A program made the position numbers and the translations under genes. From Fischerella muscicola SAG 1427-1 = PCC 73103 (GTDB lineage: Bacteria > Cyanobacteriota > Cyanobacteriia > Cyanobacteriales > Nostocaceae), in assembly GCF_000317245.1 (NCBI RefSeq), contig NZ_AJLJ01000178.1:1-36343 (forward strand): a stretch of 36,343 nt of DNA, in the 5' to 3' direction. Shown in pieces: positions 16,781 to 24,466 of this stretch. Position 1 is the first letter of the stretch; each line of letters starts with the position of its first letter. The notes beneath the pieces are model-generated. The model saw only the letters and a program-made list of their open reading frames with translations. It had not been told where the DNA came from and did no database searches.

Positions 16781-17308
16781 TTAATTAACTACTAATTTTT
16801 GGTATTCCTGTTCAGTAACAATGTCTAAATTGCTCTCTAAGCGGTCTAGAAACACTATACCATCAAAATGATCGTATTCGTGTTGAAAGATACGAGCCAC
16901 AAAATTAGTTAACAGTTGTCTTTGTATCTCGCCGTTTCTGTCTGTGTATTCAACTTCTACTGACTCATACCTTGGTACTAAACCCCTGATCCCAGGAATA
17001 CTTAAGCAACCTTCCCAATCTTTATTAACAGTACTAGAGTGAGCAATAATCCGGGGATTGATCATCGCTGTGGGTTCCATATGTGGAGCGTGAGGATACC
17101 TGGGGTTAGGGCGTGACGCCACAATCATGACACGATACGTTTGAGCAATCTGAGGAGCAGCAATGCCTACACCGTTAGCTTCACTAACTGTAACAATTAA
17201 ATCGTCAATCAGCTTCTGAATGGTTTCGTCTTGGATATTTTTAACTTCAGTTGCTTTTTTACGAAGTATAGGATTACCTAATTGAATTATTGAGAGCATT
17301 TCGCTCAT
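16781..17308 (-). CDS. def: Peptide deformylase
   Basis: 175 residues with all three deformylase motifs: 'GVGIAAPQ' (46-53), 'EGCLSIP' (99-105) with metal ligand Cys101, and 'QHEYDHFDG' (142-150) with His143, His147 and catalytic Glu144. It removes the formyl group from the N-terminal methionine of new proteins in the cytoplasm, using a divalent metal. The ATG at 17308 has AGGAG 9 bp upstream. It lies between htrA (upstream, same strand, 68 bp gap) and the HMA2 cluster (downstream). The C-terminal tail is short, as in bacterial class 1 enzymes. Confidence 0.95.
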   Translation of the reverse strand: MSEMLSIIQLGNPILRKKATEVKNIQDETIQKLIDDLIVTVSEANGVGIAAPQIAQTYRVMIVASRPNPRYPHAPHMEPTAMINPRIIAHSSTVNKDWEGCLSIPGIRGLVPRYESVEVEYTDRNGEIQRQLLTNFVARIFQHEYDHFDGIVFLDRLESNLDIVTEQEYQKLVVN

Positions 17309-17376
17309 TATTTAAAACTCCTAATATAAACATTAAGAATTATCAATGATTAAGATATTCTCAATTTATGGATAAA

Positions 17377-18759
17377 TTAACTTTCTCGCTGAATCGGTAA
17401 AGCAGCAGGTCGGACTGCAACTTGTAAATTGCGTCCATCGCGTTGTACTTCTAATTGCAACGGGATTCCTATTTTACTGTTTTCTACTAATTTTTGCACT
17501 TGTTCCACATCAGTAACAGACTGGTTATTGATACTTTGAATCACATCACCTTCTCGTAGTCCAGCATTGGCTGCGGGAGAGCGTCCTATGACATTAATCA
17601 ATAAAACCCCTTTATCTGTTGTGATATTAATGCCTAATTTACCGATTCTATCTTTAATTTCTGGTGTCAGCGTCACCATCTGAATACCCAAATAGGGATG
17701 ATCTACTTTCCCATTAGTAATTAATTCTTGAGCGATTCTTTGAGCTGTGTTGATGGGAATAGCAAAACCTAATCCTTGAGCGCCACGAATGATAGCGGTG
17801 TTCATCGCAATGACTTCTCCACGACTATTTAGTAAAGGGCCACCAGAGTTACCAGGATTAATCGCAGCATCAGTTTGAATGTAATCAACACGTTTATCAC
17901 TAGCCCCGATCGCACTACCAGAACGCCCCGTGGCGCTAATAATTCCAGAAGTGACGGTATTGTCTAAACCCAAAGGATTACCGATTGCAATGACTGCTTC
18001 TCCTGGCTGTAAACCCTCAGAATTACCCAAAGCAATAGTTGGCAAGTTTGTAGTATTAATTGTCACTACAGCAACGTCAGTGACTGGATCTTCCCCTATT
18101 ACTCGTCCGTCAAAAGTACGACCATCTTTTAATCTTACCGTTACCGTATCAGCACCATTAACAACATGAGAATTGGTCAAAATTTGACCATTGGCACTGA
18201 TAATAAAACCAGAGCCACTCCCCCGCTCGACTCGTTGTCGAGGCTGTGGTTCATCTCCAAAAAATCGCTGGAATGGATCACCAAAGTCATCGGTTCTTGG
18301 TGATGTGATCGTTCTAGCAGAATCAATGCGAACCACGGCTGGCCCTACCTTTTGCACCACATTCACCACAAAATTAGGATCTCCAGATGATTGCAAAATA
18401 GGAGGAGGAGCAGGAACAGGGGCGCTAATCGGGTTTTGTACTTGAGACTTAGGTGTTTGATTTCCCCGTATGTTTACATTACGATTACAGCCAGTTATAG
18501 ATATAAATGCTACGCTAGCCACAAGCAGTAAGCGCATAGAAGATGCACAGACATGGGGACGATCTGACGCGGAGACGAACTGATGCAGGGACGCGGAGAA
18601 TTTATTAAACACACTCTTCGCGTCACCCTTCGGGTTCGCAGTCGCTACAACGGAGGGAACCTCCGCAACGCGCTGCTCACCGTGTCTAATGATCTCCGCT
18701 AATTTACTTAACTCAGTATCAAGATTTTTCTGTTGCAAGTTCTTGTCTGCTTTCTTCAT
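17377..18759 (-). CDS. HtrA/Deg-type serine protease with PDZ domain
   Basis: 460 residues: a trypsin-like protease domain with catalytic His198 ('TNSHVV'), Asp228 ('DPVTDVAVV') and Ser305 ('GNSGGPL'), then one PDZ domain (about 360-450). It degrades or refolds damaged proteins outside the cytoplasm. The ATG at 18759 has GGAGAAG upstream. Residues 75-91 ('[17 protein letters not shown]') form a signal peptide with a lipobox ending at Cys91, buried 74 residues in. The preceding segment (about residues 26-50) is encoded by GC-rich repeat-like DNA (18595-18690). Either the true start is the inner ATG at 18537, or a repeat was inserted into the cytoplasmic leader. Which of the HhoA/HhoB/HtrA paralogues it is cannot be decided here. 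Confidence 0.92.
   Translation of the reverse strand: MKKADKNLQQKNLDTELSKLAEIIRHGEQRVAEVPSVVATANPKGDAKSVFNKFSASLHQFVSASDRPHVCASSMRLLLVASVAFISITGCNRNVNIRGNQTPKSQVQNPISAPVPAPPPILQSSGDPNFVVNVVQKVGPAVVRIDSARTITSPRTDDFGDPFQRFFGDEPQPRQRVERGSGSGFIISANGQILTNSHVVNGADTVTVRLKDGRTFDGRVIGEDPVTDVAVVTINTTNLPTIALGNSEGLQPGEAVIAIGNPLGLDNTVTSGIISATGRSGSAIGASDKRVDYIQTDAAINPGNSGGPLLNSRGEVIAMNTAIIRGAQGLGFAIPINTAQRIAQELITNGKVDHPYLGIQMVTLTPEIKDRIGKLGINITTDKGVLLINVIGRSPAANAGLREGDVIQSINNQSVTDVEQVQKLVENSKIGIPLQLEVQRDGRNLQVAVRPAALPIQRES
18595..18690. repeat. GC-rich palindromic repeat inside the 5' part of htrA
   Basis: A block much richer in GC than its surroundings, with short palindromes: CCCTTCGGG, and GGAGG-type against CCTCC-type arms around 18650-18675. 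Its translation in the htrA frame ('[19 protein letters not shown]') looks like the peptide such dispersed cyanobacterial repeats encode, not like protease leader sequence. Confidence 0.5.
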
Positions 18760-18945
18760 CCGTGCTTACTTCTCCATCTGAATCTGTGAGTGATAGGATA
18801 TTGCCTACCGGGGGAGTTCAAATAGTCCAAAACAGTTCAAACATAGATTACAACTTAAAAGCATCTTCCTCGTTCAAAGTGGCTAAATGTTAAATTGGGT
18901 GCTTGCTTATATTATTGTGACGGTTAGCAGCAAAGGTGGTAGATA

Positions 18946-20319
18946 ATGGCAATTCCCATAGATAGTCTGTGGAGTCAGGTTCTAGAACGCTTGCAGCTAG
19001 AACTATCCCGTCCCACCTTTGAAACTTGGATCAAAACTGCTAGCGCTGAACGATTAGAAAATAACTATTTAGTAATTTGTACTCCCAACCCCTTTGCCCG
19101 TAATTGGCTGCAAAAATATTACATTAAGACAATTGCTAATGTTGTTCAGGATATTCTGGGTTATCCTGTAGTAATTTATATTACTGTTGCTCAAGATGAT
19201 GATGTGTCTCAGTTTACAGACAAAGAAGCATCTTTATCATTACCACCTCAGAGTAGTATTGCTGATTATGCTGTTAAAAATCGGCTGAAGACCACTGAAC
19301 TCAATCCCAAATATGCCTTTTCACGATTTGTAGTCGGAGCCAATAATCGTATGGCTCATGCTGCGGCTTTGGCGGTTGCTGAATCACCTGGTAGAGAATT
19401 TAATCCCTTGTTTTTATGTGGTGGTGTGGGTTTAGGTAAAACTCATCTCATGCAAGCGATCGGACATTATCGCTTAGAAATTTGCCCAGATTCAAGAATA
19501 TTCTATGTTTCTACCGAACAGTTTACGAATGATTTAATTACTGCTATTCGTAAAGACAGTATGCAAAGTTTTCGCGAACACTACCGAGCAGCAGATTTGA
19601 TTTTAGTTGATGATATTCAGTTTATTGAGGGTAAAGAATATACCCAAGAAGAGTTTTTTCATACATTTAATACTTTACATGAAGCTGGCAAGCAAGTTGT
19701 GATTGCTTCTGATCGCCCTCCTAATCAAATTCCTCGGTTGCAAGAACGTCTCAGTTCTCGGTTTGCAATGGGCTTAATTGCTGATATCCAACCGCCAGAT
19801 TTAGAAACTCGAATGGCTATTCTGCAAAAAAAAGCCGAGTATGAAAACATCCGTCTACCGGAGAATGTGATTGAATATATTGCCTCTAATTACACCTCGA
19901 ATATTCGAGAATTGGAAGGAGCATTTATTCGAGCGCTGGCATATGTTTCTATTTGGGGTTTATCTATGACAGTAGAAAATATCGCACCAGTATTAGAACC
20001 TCCTATTCAAAAAGTAGAAGTAACCCCAGAAACAATTTTGACCATTATTGCCGATGAGTTTAATGTTACTATTGAAGACCTTAAAGGTAACTCACGACGG
20101 CGAGAAATTAGTTGGTCTCGTCAGATAGGGATGTATCTAATGCGACAGCACACAGATTTAAGTTTGCCTAGAATCGGAGAAGAATTTGGTGGTAAAGACC
20201 ACACAACAGTTATGTATAGTTGTGAGAAAATCACTCAATTAAAAGAAACAGATAAAAACTTGGCACAAACACTACGCCAACTGAGCGATCGCATTAATCT
20301 GACGAGCCGCCCTAAGTAG
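18946..20319 (+). CDS. dnaA: Chromosomal replication initiator DnaA
   Basis: 457 residues with the full DnaA plan: helical domain I (about 1-80), a short linker, the AAA+ domain with Walker A 'GGVGLGKT' (159-166), Walker B 'LILVDDIQF' and the sensor-2 '[10 protein letters not shown]' region, and DNA-binding domain IV ending with the signature '[14 protein letters not shown]' (415-428). It opens the replication origin by binding 9-bp boxes. A cluster of such boxes lies just downstream, before dnaN. The gene is divergent from htrA with a 186-bp spacer. TATATT at about 18911 could be a -10 element. It is clearly complete. Confidence 0.97.
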   Translation: MAIPIDSLWSQVLERLQLELSRPTFETWIKTASAERLENNYLVICTPNPFARNWLQKYYIKTIANVVQDILGYPVVIYITVAQDDDVSQFTDKEASLSLPPQSSIADYAVKNRLKTTELNPKYAFSRFVVGANNRMAHAAALAVAESPGREFNPLFLCGGVGLGKTHLMQAIGHYRLEICPDSRIFYVSTEQFTNDLITAIRKDSMQSFREHYRAADLILVDDIQFIEGKEYTQEEFFHTFNTLHEAGKQVVIASDRPPNQIPRLQERLSSRFAMGLIADIQPPDLETRMAILQKKAEYENIRLPENVIEYIASNYTSNIRELEGAFIRALAYVSIWGLSMTVENIAPVLEPPIQKVEVTPETILTIIADEFNVTIEDLKGNSRRREISWSRQIGMYLMRQHTDLSLPRIGEEFGGKDHTTVMYSCEKITQLKETDKNLAQTLRQLSDRINLTSRPK

Positions 20320-20340
20320 GAGATTGGGTGATGGGGGACA

Positions 20341-20428
20341 AGGAAGAAACACTAATGACTAATGAGCAACAATTAACAACTAAAAATTATTAAGTAAACT
20401 ATAAAAAGCTATTAAGAATAAATTAGAT
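20341..20428. other. AT-rich stretch, candidate DNA-unwinding element
   Basis: This very AT-rich run between the dnaA stop and the first DnaA box contains TAAAAATTATTAAG and ATTAAGAATAAATTAG. Its place beside a box cluster is where an unwinding element is expected. No experiment supports it here. Confidence 0.45.
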
Positions 20429-20550
20429 TGTGGAAAATTCATAAAGATTCTGTGGAAAACTCATAAAGATTCTGTGGAAAACTTTAGTGAGCATAATTAC
20501 CTTGTGGAAAAACTTCTCAGCTTTTCCACAGCTTTTCCACAGTTTCCACA
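20429..20550. other. DnaA-box cluster, probable oriC
   Basis: Six perfect boxes TGTGGAAAA/TTTTCCACA plus one near match occur in 122 bp. Boxes 1-4 (20429-20437, 20451-20459, 20473-20481, 20503-20511) share one orientation. Boxes 5-7 (20522-20530, 20533-20541, 20542-20550 with GTTTCCACA) face the other way. Boxes 1-3 are spaced exactly 22 bp, two helical turns, within a tandem direct repeat. The position between dnaA and dnaN is the classical origin location. Confidence 0.88.
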
Positions 20551-20646
20551 CATTGTAGTTAATGGTTCGTGGTTTTCAAGCATTGCTAATGCCCGATCCT
20601 TGCCTAAGAGTGCTACCATATCCAAGCACACCAGCTAACTCTGACC

Positions 20647-21816
20647 ATGAAACTCGTTTGTACTCAAAGCGATCTCAGTACTCACCTCTCACTAACCAGC
20701 CGTGCTGTCCCTTCTCGTCCCACTCATCCAGTTCTGGCGAATGTGCTGTTGCAGGCTGATGCTGAAACAAATCAAGTTAGCTTAACAGCGTTTGATTTGA
20801 GTTTGGGTATCCGCACTAGTTTCAGTGCTGAGGTGTTACAACCAGGGGCGATCGCTTTGCCTGCAAAACTACTCAATGATATAGTTTCTCGTTTACCAGA
20901 GGGAGAAATTGCCCTAGACGATGAATCATCTTCTACAGCCGAGAACTTACCAGACTATAGCGGTTTAATAGTCACACTCACACCTAAGAGTGGACGTTAT
21001 CAGGTGCGAGCCATGGGAGGCGAAGAATTTCCAGAATTACCCGTAATTGAAAATGCTCAACCTATGCAGTTCAGTGCTACTACTCTAATTGAGGGTTTGC
21101 GGGGTTCATTGTTTGCGACTAGTGCAGATGAAACCAAGCAAGTGCTGACTGGCGTGCATTTGACAATTAAGCAAGATACGTTAGAATTCGCCGCTACCGA
21201 TGGACATCGCCTCGCAGTTGTAGAGACTACAAATGAGAGTCCAGATGCTAGTAGCGAAGATAGTTTAGAGGTGACAGTACCAGCAAGAGCCTTACGCGAA
21301 TTAGAGCGGATGTTGGCCCATAGTTCTGAATCCGAAGAACCTGTGGCTTTGTATTTTGATCAAGGTCAAGTTGTATTTGAATGGCAGCATCAACGCTTGA
21401 CTAGCCGTACTTTAGAAGGGCAGTATCCTGCTTACCGTCTACTCATTCCTAAACAATTTCAAAGAGAATTGACATTAGAAAGAAAGCAATTATTGAGTAG
21501 TTTAGAACGAATTGCTGTACTCGCAGACCAAAAGAATAATTTGGTGAAAGTCAGCGTTAATGGCGATGCTCAAGAAATTACCTTATCTGTGGAATCTCAG
21601 GATGTGGGTAGTGCAATGGAATCAATGCCAGCTCAGATATCAGGAGAAGATATAGATATTGCTTTTAACATTAAATATTTAATGGAAGGCTTAAAAGCTT
21701 TGCCAGCTTCCGAAATTTTGATGCAGATGAATACAGAACTCACTCCAGTTATTTTTACTCCTTTGGGTGGTTTGAAAATGACCTATTTAGCTATGCCTGT
21801 ACAGTTGCGTAATTGA
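20647..21816 (+). CDS. dnaN: DNA polymerase III beta sliding clamp
   Basis: 389 residues forming the three-domain clamp. It starts 'MKLVCTQSDLSTHLSLTSRAV', has 'HPVLANVLLQA' and 'ATDGHRLAVVET' in the usual places, and ends 'TPLGGLKMTYLAMPVQL', matching the family's conserved C-terminal strand that shapes the partner pocket. As a ring dimer it holds the replicative polymerase on DNA. The ATG at 20647 lacks a strong Shine-Dalgarno site, but an earlier start would lengthen the conserved N-terminus. It follows dnaA across the origin in the same direction. Confidence 0.97.
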   Translation: MKLVCTQSDLSTHLSLTSRAVPSRPTHPVLANVLLQADAETNQVSLTAFDLSLGIRTSFSAEVLQPGAIALPAKLLNDIVSRLPEGEIALDDESSSTAENLPDYSGLIVTLTPKSGRYQVRAMGGEEFPELPVIENAQPMQFSATTLIEGLRGSLFATSADETKQVLTGVHLTIKQDTLEFAATDGHRLAVVETTNESPDASSEDSLEVTVPARALRELERMLAHSSESEEPVALYFDQGQVVFEWQHQRLTSRTLEGQYPAYRLLIPKQFQRELTLERKQLLSSLERIAVLADQKNNLVKVSVNGDAQEITLSVESQDVGSAMESMPAQISGEDIDIAFNIKYLMEGLKALPASEILMQMNTELTPVIFTPLGGLKMTYLAMPVQLRN

Positions 21817-21874
21817 ATATAAATTCAGATTGCACATCAAAAACTTTAGGCTATAAAAAAATAGGAGAATTAAG

Positions 21875-22972
21875 ATGAATGAGAAATCAAAAAGTTTAGC
21901 AAGGAGTAAAAAAAGTTCAATCAAGCTTACCGATATTCTTTTAGGAGCAAGTATAACAGCTCTTACAGGACCTGGGGGAGGATTAGCTTATGGTATGTCA
22001 AAGGTACTAATAGAACATGGTCACAGCTTTATTAGAGATCGAAATGATGACCGCTTAAAACACTTTCATGAAACTTTAGTAAGAGGTGATTTAGGGGAAA
22101 ACGAGGTCAAAGAGTTTTTAGAAAAGGATATTGACTTAGAAGAATATTACACTCTTCTTAGAGCTGCGATCCAAGATGACGAAGATAAGAAAACATATTA
22201 CTATGCTGAATTTTTACGTAAACTAGCTTTAAAGCAAGTACCAGAAGAATACAAACTATATCTAATGAAAATTGTAAGAGAACTCACTTCTTTTGAAATA
22301 GAGTTAATACGCCAAATATTTATATATGAAAATTATAATTTGATACCAGTTCAAGGGTCTTTAGAACAACTGTCAAATTTGTTATCTGAAAAAAACTTAA
22401 ACTTAGCAAAGAAGTTGGCAATAGACAGCTTTCTAAGACTGGGATTGCTTGAAAGAGATGGACAAAAGCTTAAACCAACAGATATCACTCTATCTACTGC
22501 TAAAATATTATTCAAAAAGAACGATTTAACTCCAAGTTCAATAGGACGCGATGTTTGGAGACAAGAGCAAGCATTGATTATAACGCCTCAAGAAAGTCAA
22601 TACTCCAATCTCGCAGTAAGAATACAGCAATTACTTAGAAATCATCGATTTAGACCTGCCCCTATTCTAATTTTTCACCCAGAGCTTCAAAAAATAGTAA
22701 GTTTGATTGATGTATCAATTGTAATTCTCGTAATTGGAAGAACGGGCTACAGTGGGTTTTCCAGTCTTGAGGAAATGAATAATTTGGTAAAAATTATAGA
22801 TATTCCATCTTCTGTGAAAGTCATAAAATTGATTGCGAATACGGCTGATATTCCATGTGACGATTTTTTACCTAGCATTCAAGCTGATGAAGTTGTCGAT
22901 TTCTTACTAGACGAACCTATTGATCTCCAAGTCTTAGACAAGTTAATAAAAGGTTTTGCTAGCAATGAATGA
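21875..22972 (+). CDS. Unknown protein with N-terminal hydrophobic segment and helical plus alpha/beta-like domains
   Basis: 365 residues, ATG preceded by AGGAG. After a basic start, residues about 19-45 are hydrophobic and glycine-rich ('ILLGASITALTGPGGGLAYGM'). Residues 60-200 are charged and helical, including 'LLRAAIQDDEDKKTYYYAEFLRKLA' and 'ELTSFEIELIRQIF'. This pattern recalls Abi-alpha/DUF4393-like proteins, but I cannot claim homology. Residues about 230-360 alternate strands and helices ('EQALIITPQ', 'APILIFHPEL', 'VSIVILVIGRTG', 'VKVIKLIANTADIP'), like a Rossmann or receiver-type fold. The base composition is more AT-rich than dnaN beside it, and an IS remnant lies 1 kb on, so it may be a recent arrival. 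No catalytic motif was identified. Confidence 0.65.
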   Translation: MNEKSKSLARSKKSSIKLTDILLGASITALTGPGGGLAYGMSKVLIEHGHSFIRDRNDDRLKHFHETLVRGDLGENEVKEFLEKDIDLEEYYTLLRAAIQDDEDKKTYYYAEFLRKLALKQVPEEYKLYLMKIVRELTSFEIELIRQIFIYENYNLIPVQGSLEQLSNLLSEKNLNLAKKLAIDSFLRLGLLERDGQKLKPTDITLSTAKILFKKNDLTPSSIGRDVWRQEQALIITPQESQYSNLAVRIQQLLRNHRFRPAPILIFHPELQKIVSLIDVSIVILVIGRTGYSGFSSLEEMNNLVKIIDIPSSVKVIKLIANTADIPCDDFLPSIQADEVVDFLLDEPIDLQVLDKLIKGFASNE

Positions 22973-23098
22973 ATTTATAAAATTGTTCTGTATTTATAAA
23001 CAAAGCACTAATATTCCTACTAGAAAGCATCTGTCATAGTTTGCCACTTAACATTTGGTAAGATAATCCGAATACGCTACATAAAAAAACTGAAAATC

Positions 23099-23638
23099 CT
23101 AATAACCCCTGTATCCTTGCTGTTGCATCGGAATTTCAATCCAGAATTCTGTACCGAACCCTGGACGTGCATCACATTTAAAAATACCACCGTGCTTATC
23201 CACAATTATTTGGTAACTAATAGAAAGTCCTAAGCCAGTACCTTTACCCACTGGCTTGGTAGTGAAAAAAGGATCGAAAATAAGATTAATAGTTTGCTCT
23301 GATATGCCAGGGCCATTATCAGCAATGCTAATAACTACACTAGGGATATTGCCAGAAATTTCACTAATAGTTGTTCTGATCGTAATTGTGGGAATATAAA
23401 TTTCTGAGATAGATTGTCTGTCCTGCTCTAGAGCATCGATCGCATTACTTAAAACATTCATGAAAACTTGATTGATTTGTCCGGCATAACATTCAATCAA
23501 AGGTAAGTCAGTGTATTGTTTAATGATCTGGATAGCACAGCCTTCTGGTTTAGCCTTGAGGCGATATTGTAAAATCAGCAGTGTATTGTCAATACCTTCG
23601 TGAATATTGACAGGCTTCATCTCCGCTTGGTCAAGCAA
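23099..23638 (-). pseudogene. Histidine kinase remnant: ATPase domain only, 5' end lost
   Basis: 179 residues covering the C-terminal catalytic part of a sensor kinase: N box 'NQVFMNVLSNAIDAL', G1 'IADNGPGIS', F box '[12 protein letters not shown]' and G2 '[11 protein letters not shown]'. The usual sensor and His-phosphorylation regions are missing. The frame opens at a TTG right at the junction with an IS982-type transposase fragment. The first residues ('LLDQAEMKPVNIHEGIDNTLLIL') are what normally follows the phosphoacceptor helix pair, so about two thirds of the gene has been removed. An isolated ATPase domain has no obvious function, so I class it as a remnant. Confidence 0.8.
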
Positions 23639-24080
23639 TGAAACCCCATTTTACTAATCCTTTAAAAACTTTATGAGCATGTGCTCGGCAATTGTGACAA
23701 ACACTTATTGGGGTCGAATCGATCAAACTAATCCCCGTAATTTCTCCTGTCCGTGTATGCAAAAAGCAACACAACAACATTAAGCACCAAGCCATGAGTT
23801 CTATAAACCTTGTGTAGCTTACTAAGTTTGGAAATGCCCCTCGCCAACCAGGCAGTACATGCAAGGTGTAGAACTCCTTAAAAGTCTTATAACCACTGCC
23901 ATGAAATGCAATTACTATTGTCATCACCTCTGATAAATCCATCCTTGACTTGCTGCGTCGTTCTCCCTTTGTAGATGGTAGCTGTGGTACTTGTTGCCAT
24001 AAGCTTTCCCATTGTTTGCAGAAATCATCTACATCACAGAAGATTTGTGTGATATCGAGGCGAGATACAATTGTAGACAT
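23631..24080 (-). pseudogene. IS982-family transposase, N-terminal remnant
   Basis: The frame begins 'MSTIVSRLDITQIFCDVDDFC', typical of IS982 transposases, and continues through 'MDLSEVMTIVIAFHGSGYKTFKEFY', 'FPNLVSYTRFIELM' and 'ISLIDSTPISVCHNCRAHAHKVFKG'. It then ends after 'LVKWG' by running into kinase sequence. The first catalytic Asp region ('LIDSTPI') is present, but the rest of the DDE domain is gone, so it is inactive. The in-frame extension to 24152 is not transposase-like; the ATG at 24080 fits the family start. No target duplication or inverted ends could be identified. Confidence 0.85.
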
Positions 24081-24081
24081 A

Positions 24082-24121
24082 GCCGAGACCTGGATTTTTG
24101 TTTGATATTTTGAGTCTCGGC
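24082..24121. promoter_or_regulatory. Inverted repeat abutting the transposase start codon
   Basis: Perfect 8-bp arms GCCGAGAC (24082-24089) and GTCTCGGC (24114-24121) flank 24 nt. The hairpin ends one base before the transposase ATG (24080) on the minus strand. A structure here could block ribosome entry when the IS is read through from outside. Confidence 0.45.
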
Positions 24122-24152
24122 GTTTTTTTGTCCATTTCTCATCAATTCTCAA

Positions 24153-24466
24153 TAATTCTTAGTCATTTATTTCCTGAGCCAATTTTTACAACTCCTTTAC
24201 CACAAGCTTTTTGCGCTTTTATAGCCGTCGAACTCACGTTGATTTATAGCAGGATTTTAGAGAATTGATGTTATTATGCTTGGCGATCGCCTGTCCTCAC
24301 GATCGCCATAACTGCTTACTCCACTGGGAAAATAAATTAAGTCAATTTCAATAAGCAAACTGCTGTTTGCTTACTCATTTTGCTTAAATGCTTTCTCCTT
24401 TCAATAGATTCAGCAAACAAACCGGAGTTTGCTTTCTCATTTCGGTAATTTACTCTCCCTAATTCC
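24153..24466. repeat. Gene-free spacer with two GCAAAC hairpins after pcrA
   Basis: About 310 bp without a gene. Two related hairpins lie near the pcrA end: AAGCAAAC-TGCT-GTTTGCTT (24353-24372) and AGCAAAC-8 nt-GTTTGCT (24412-24433). Each is followed by a similar CTCATTT stretch, so they look like a duplicated unit. Either could end pcrA transcription (minus strand), though neither has a good T-run on that side. The remainder may be old IS sequence. Confidence 0.45.

Noticed and set aside
20562..20759. 65-codon plus-strand frame across the dnaN start
   Set aside because: It overlaps dnaN in another frame and has no recognisable features.
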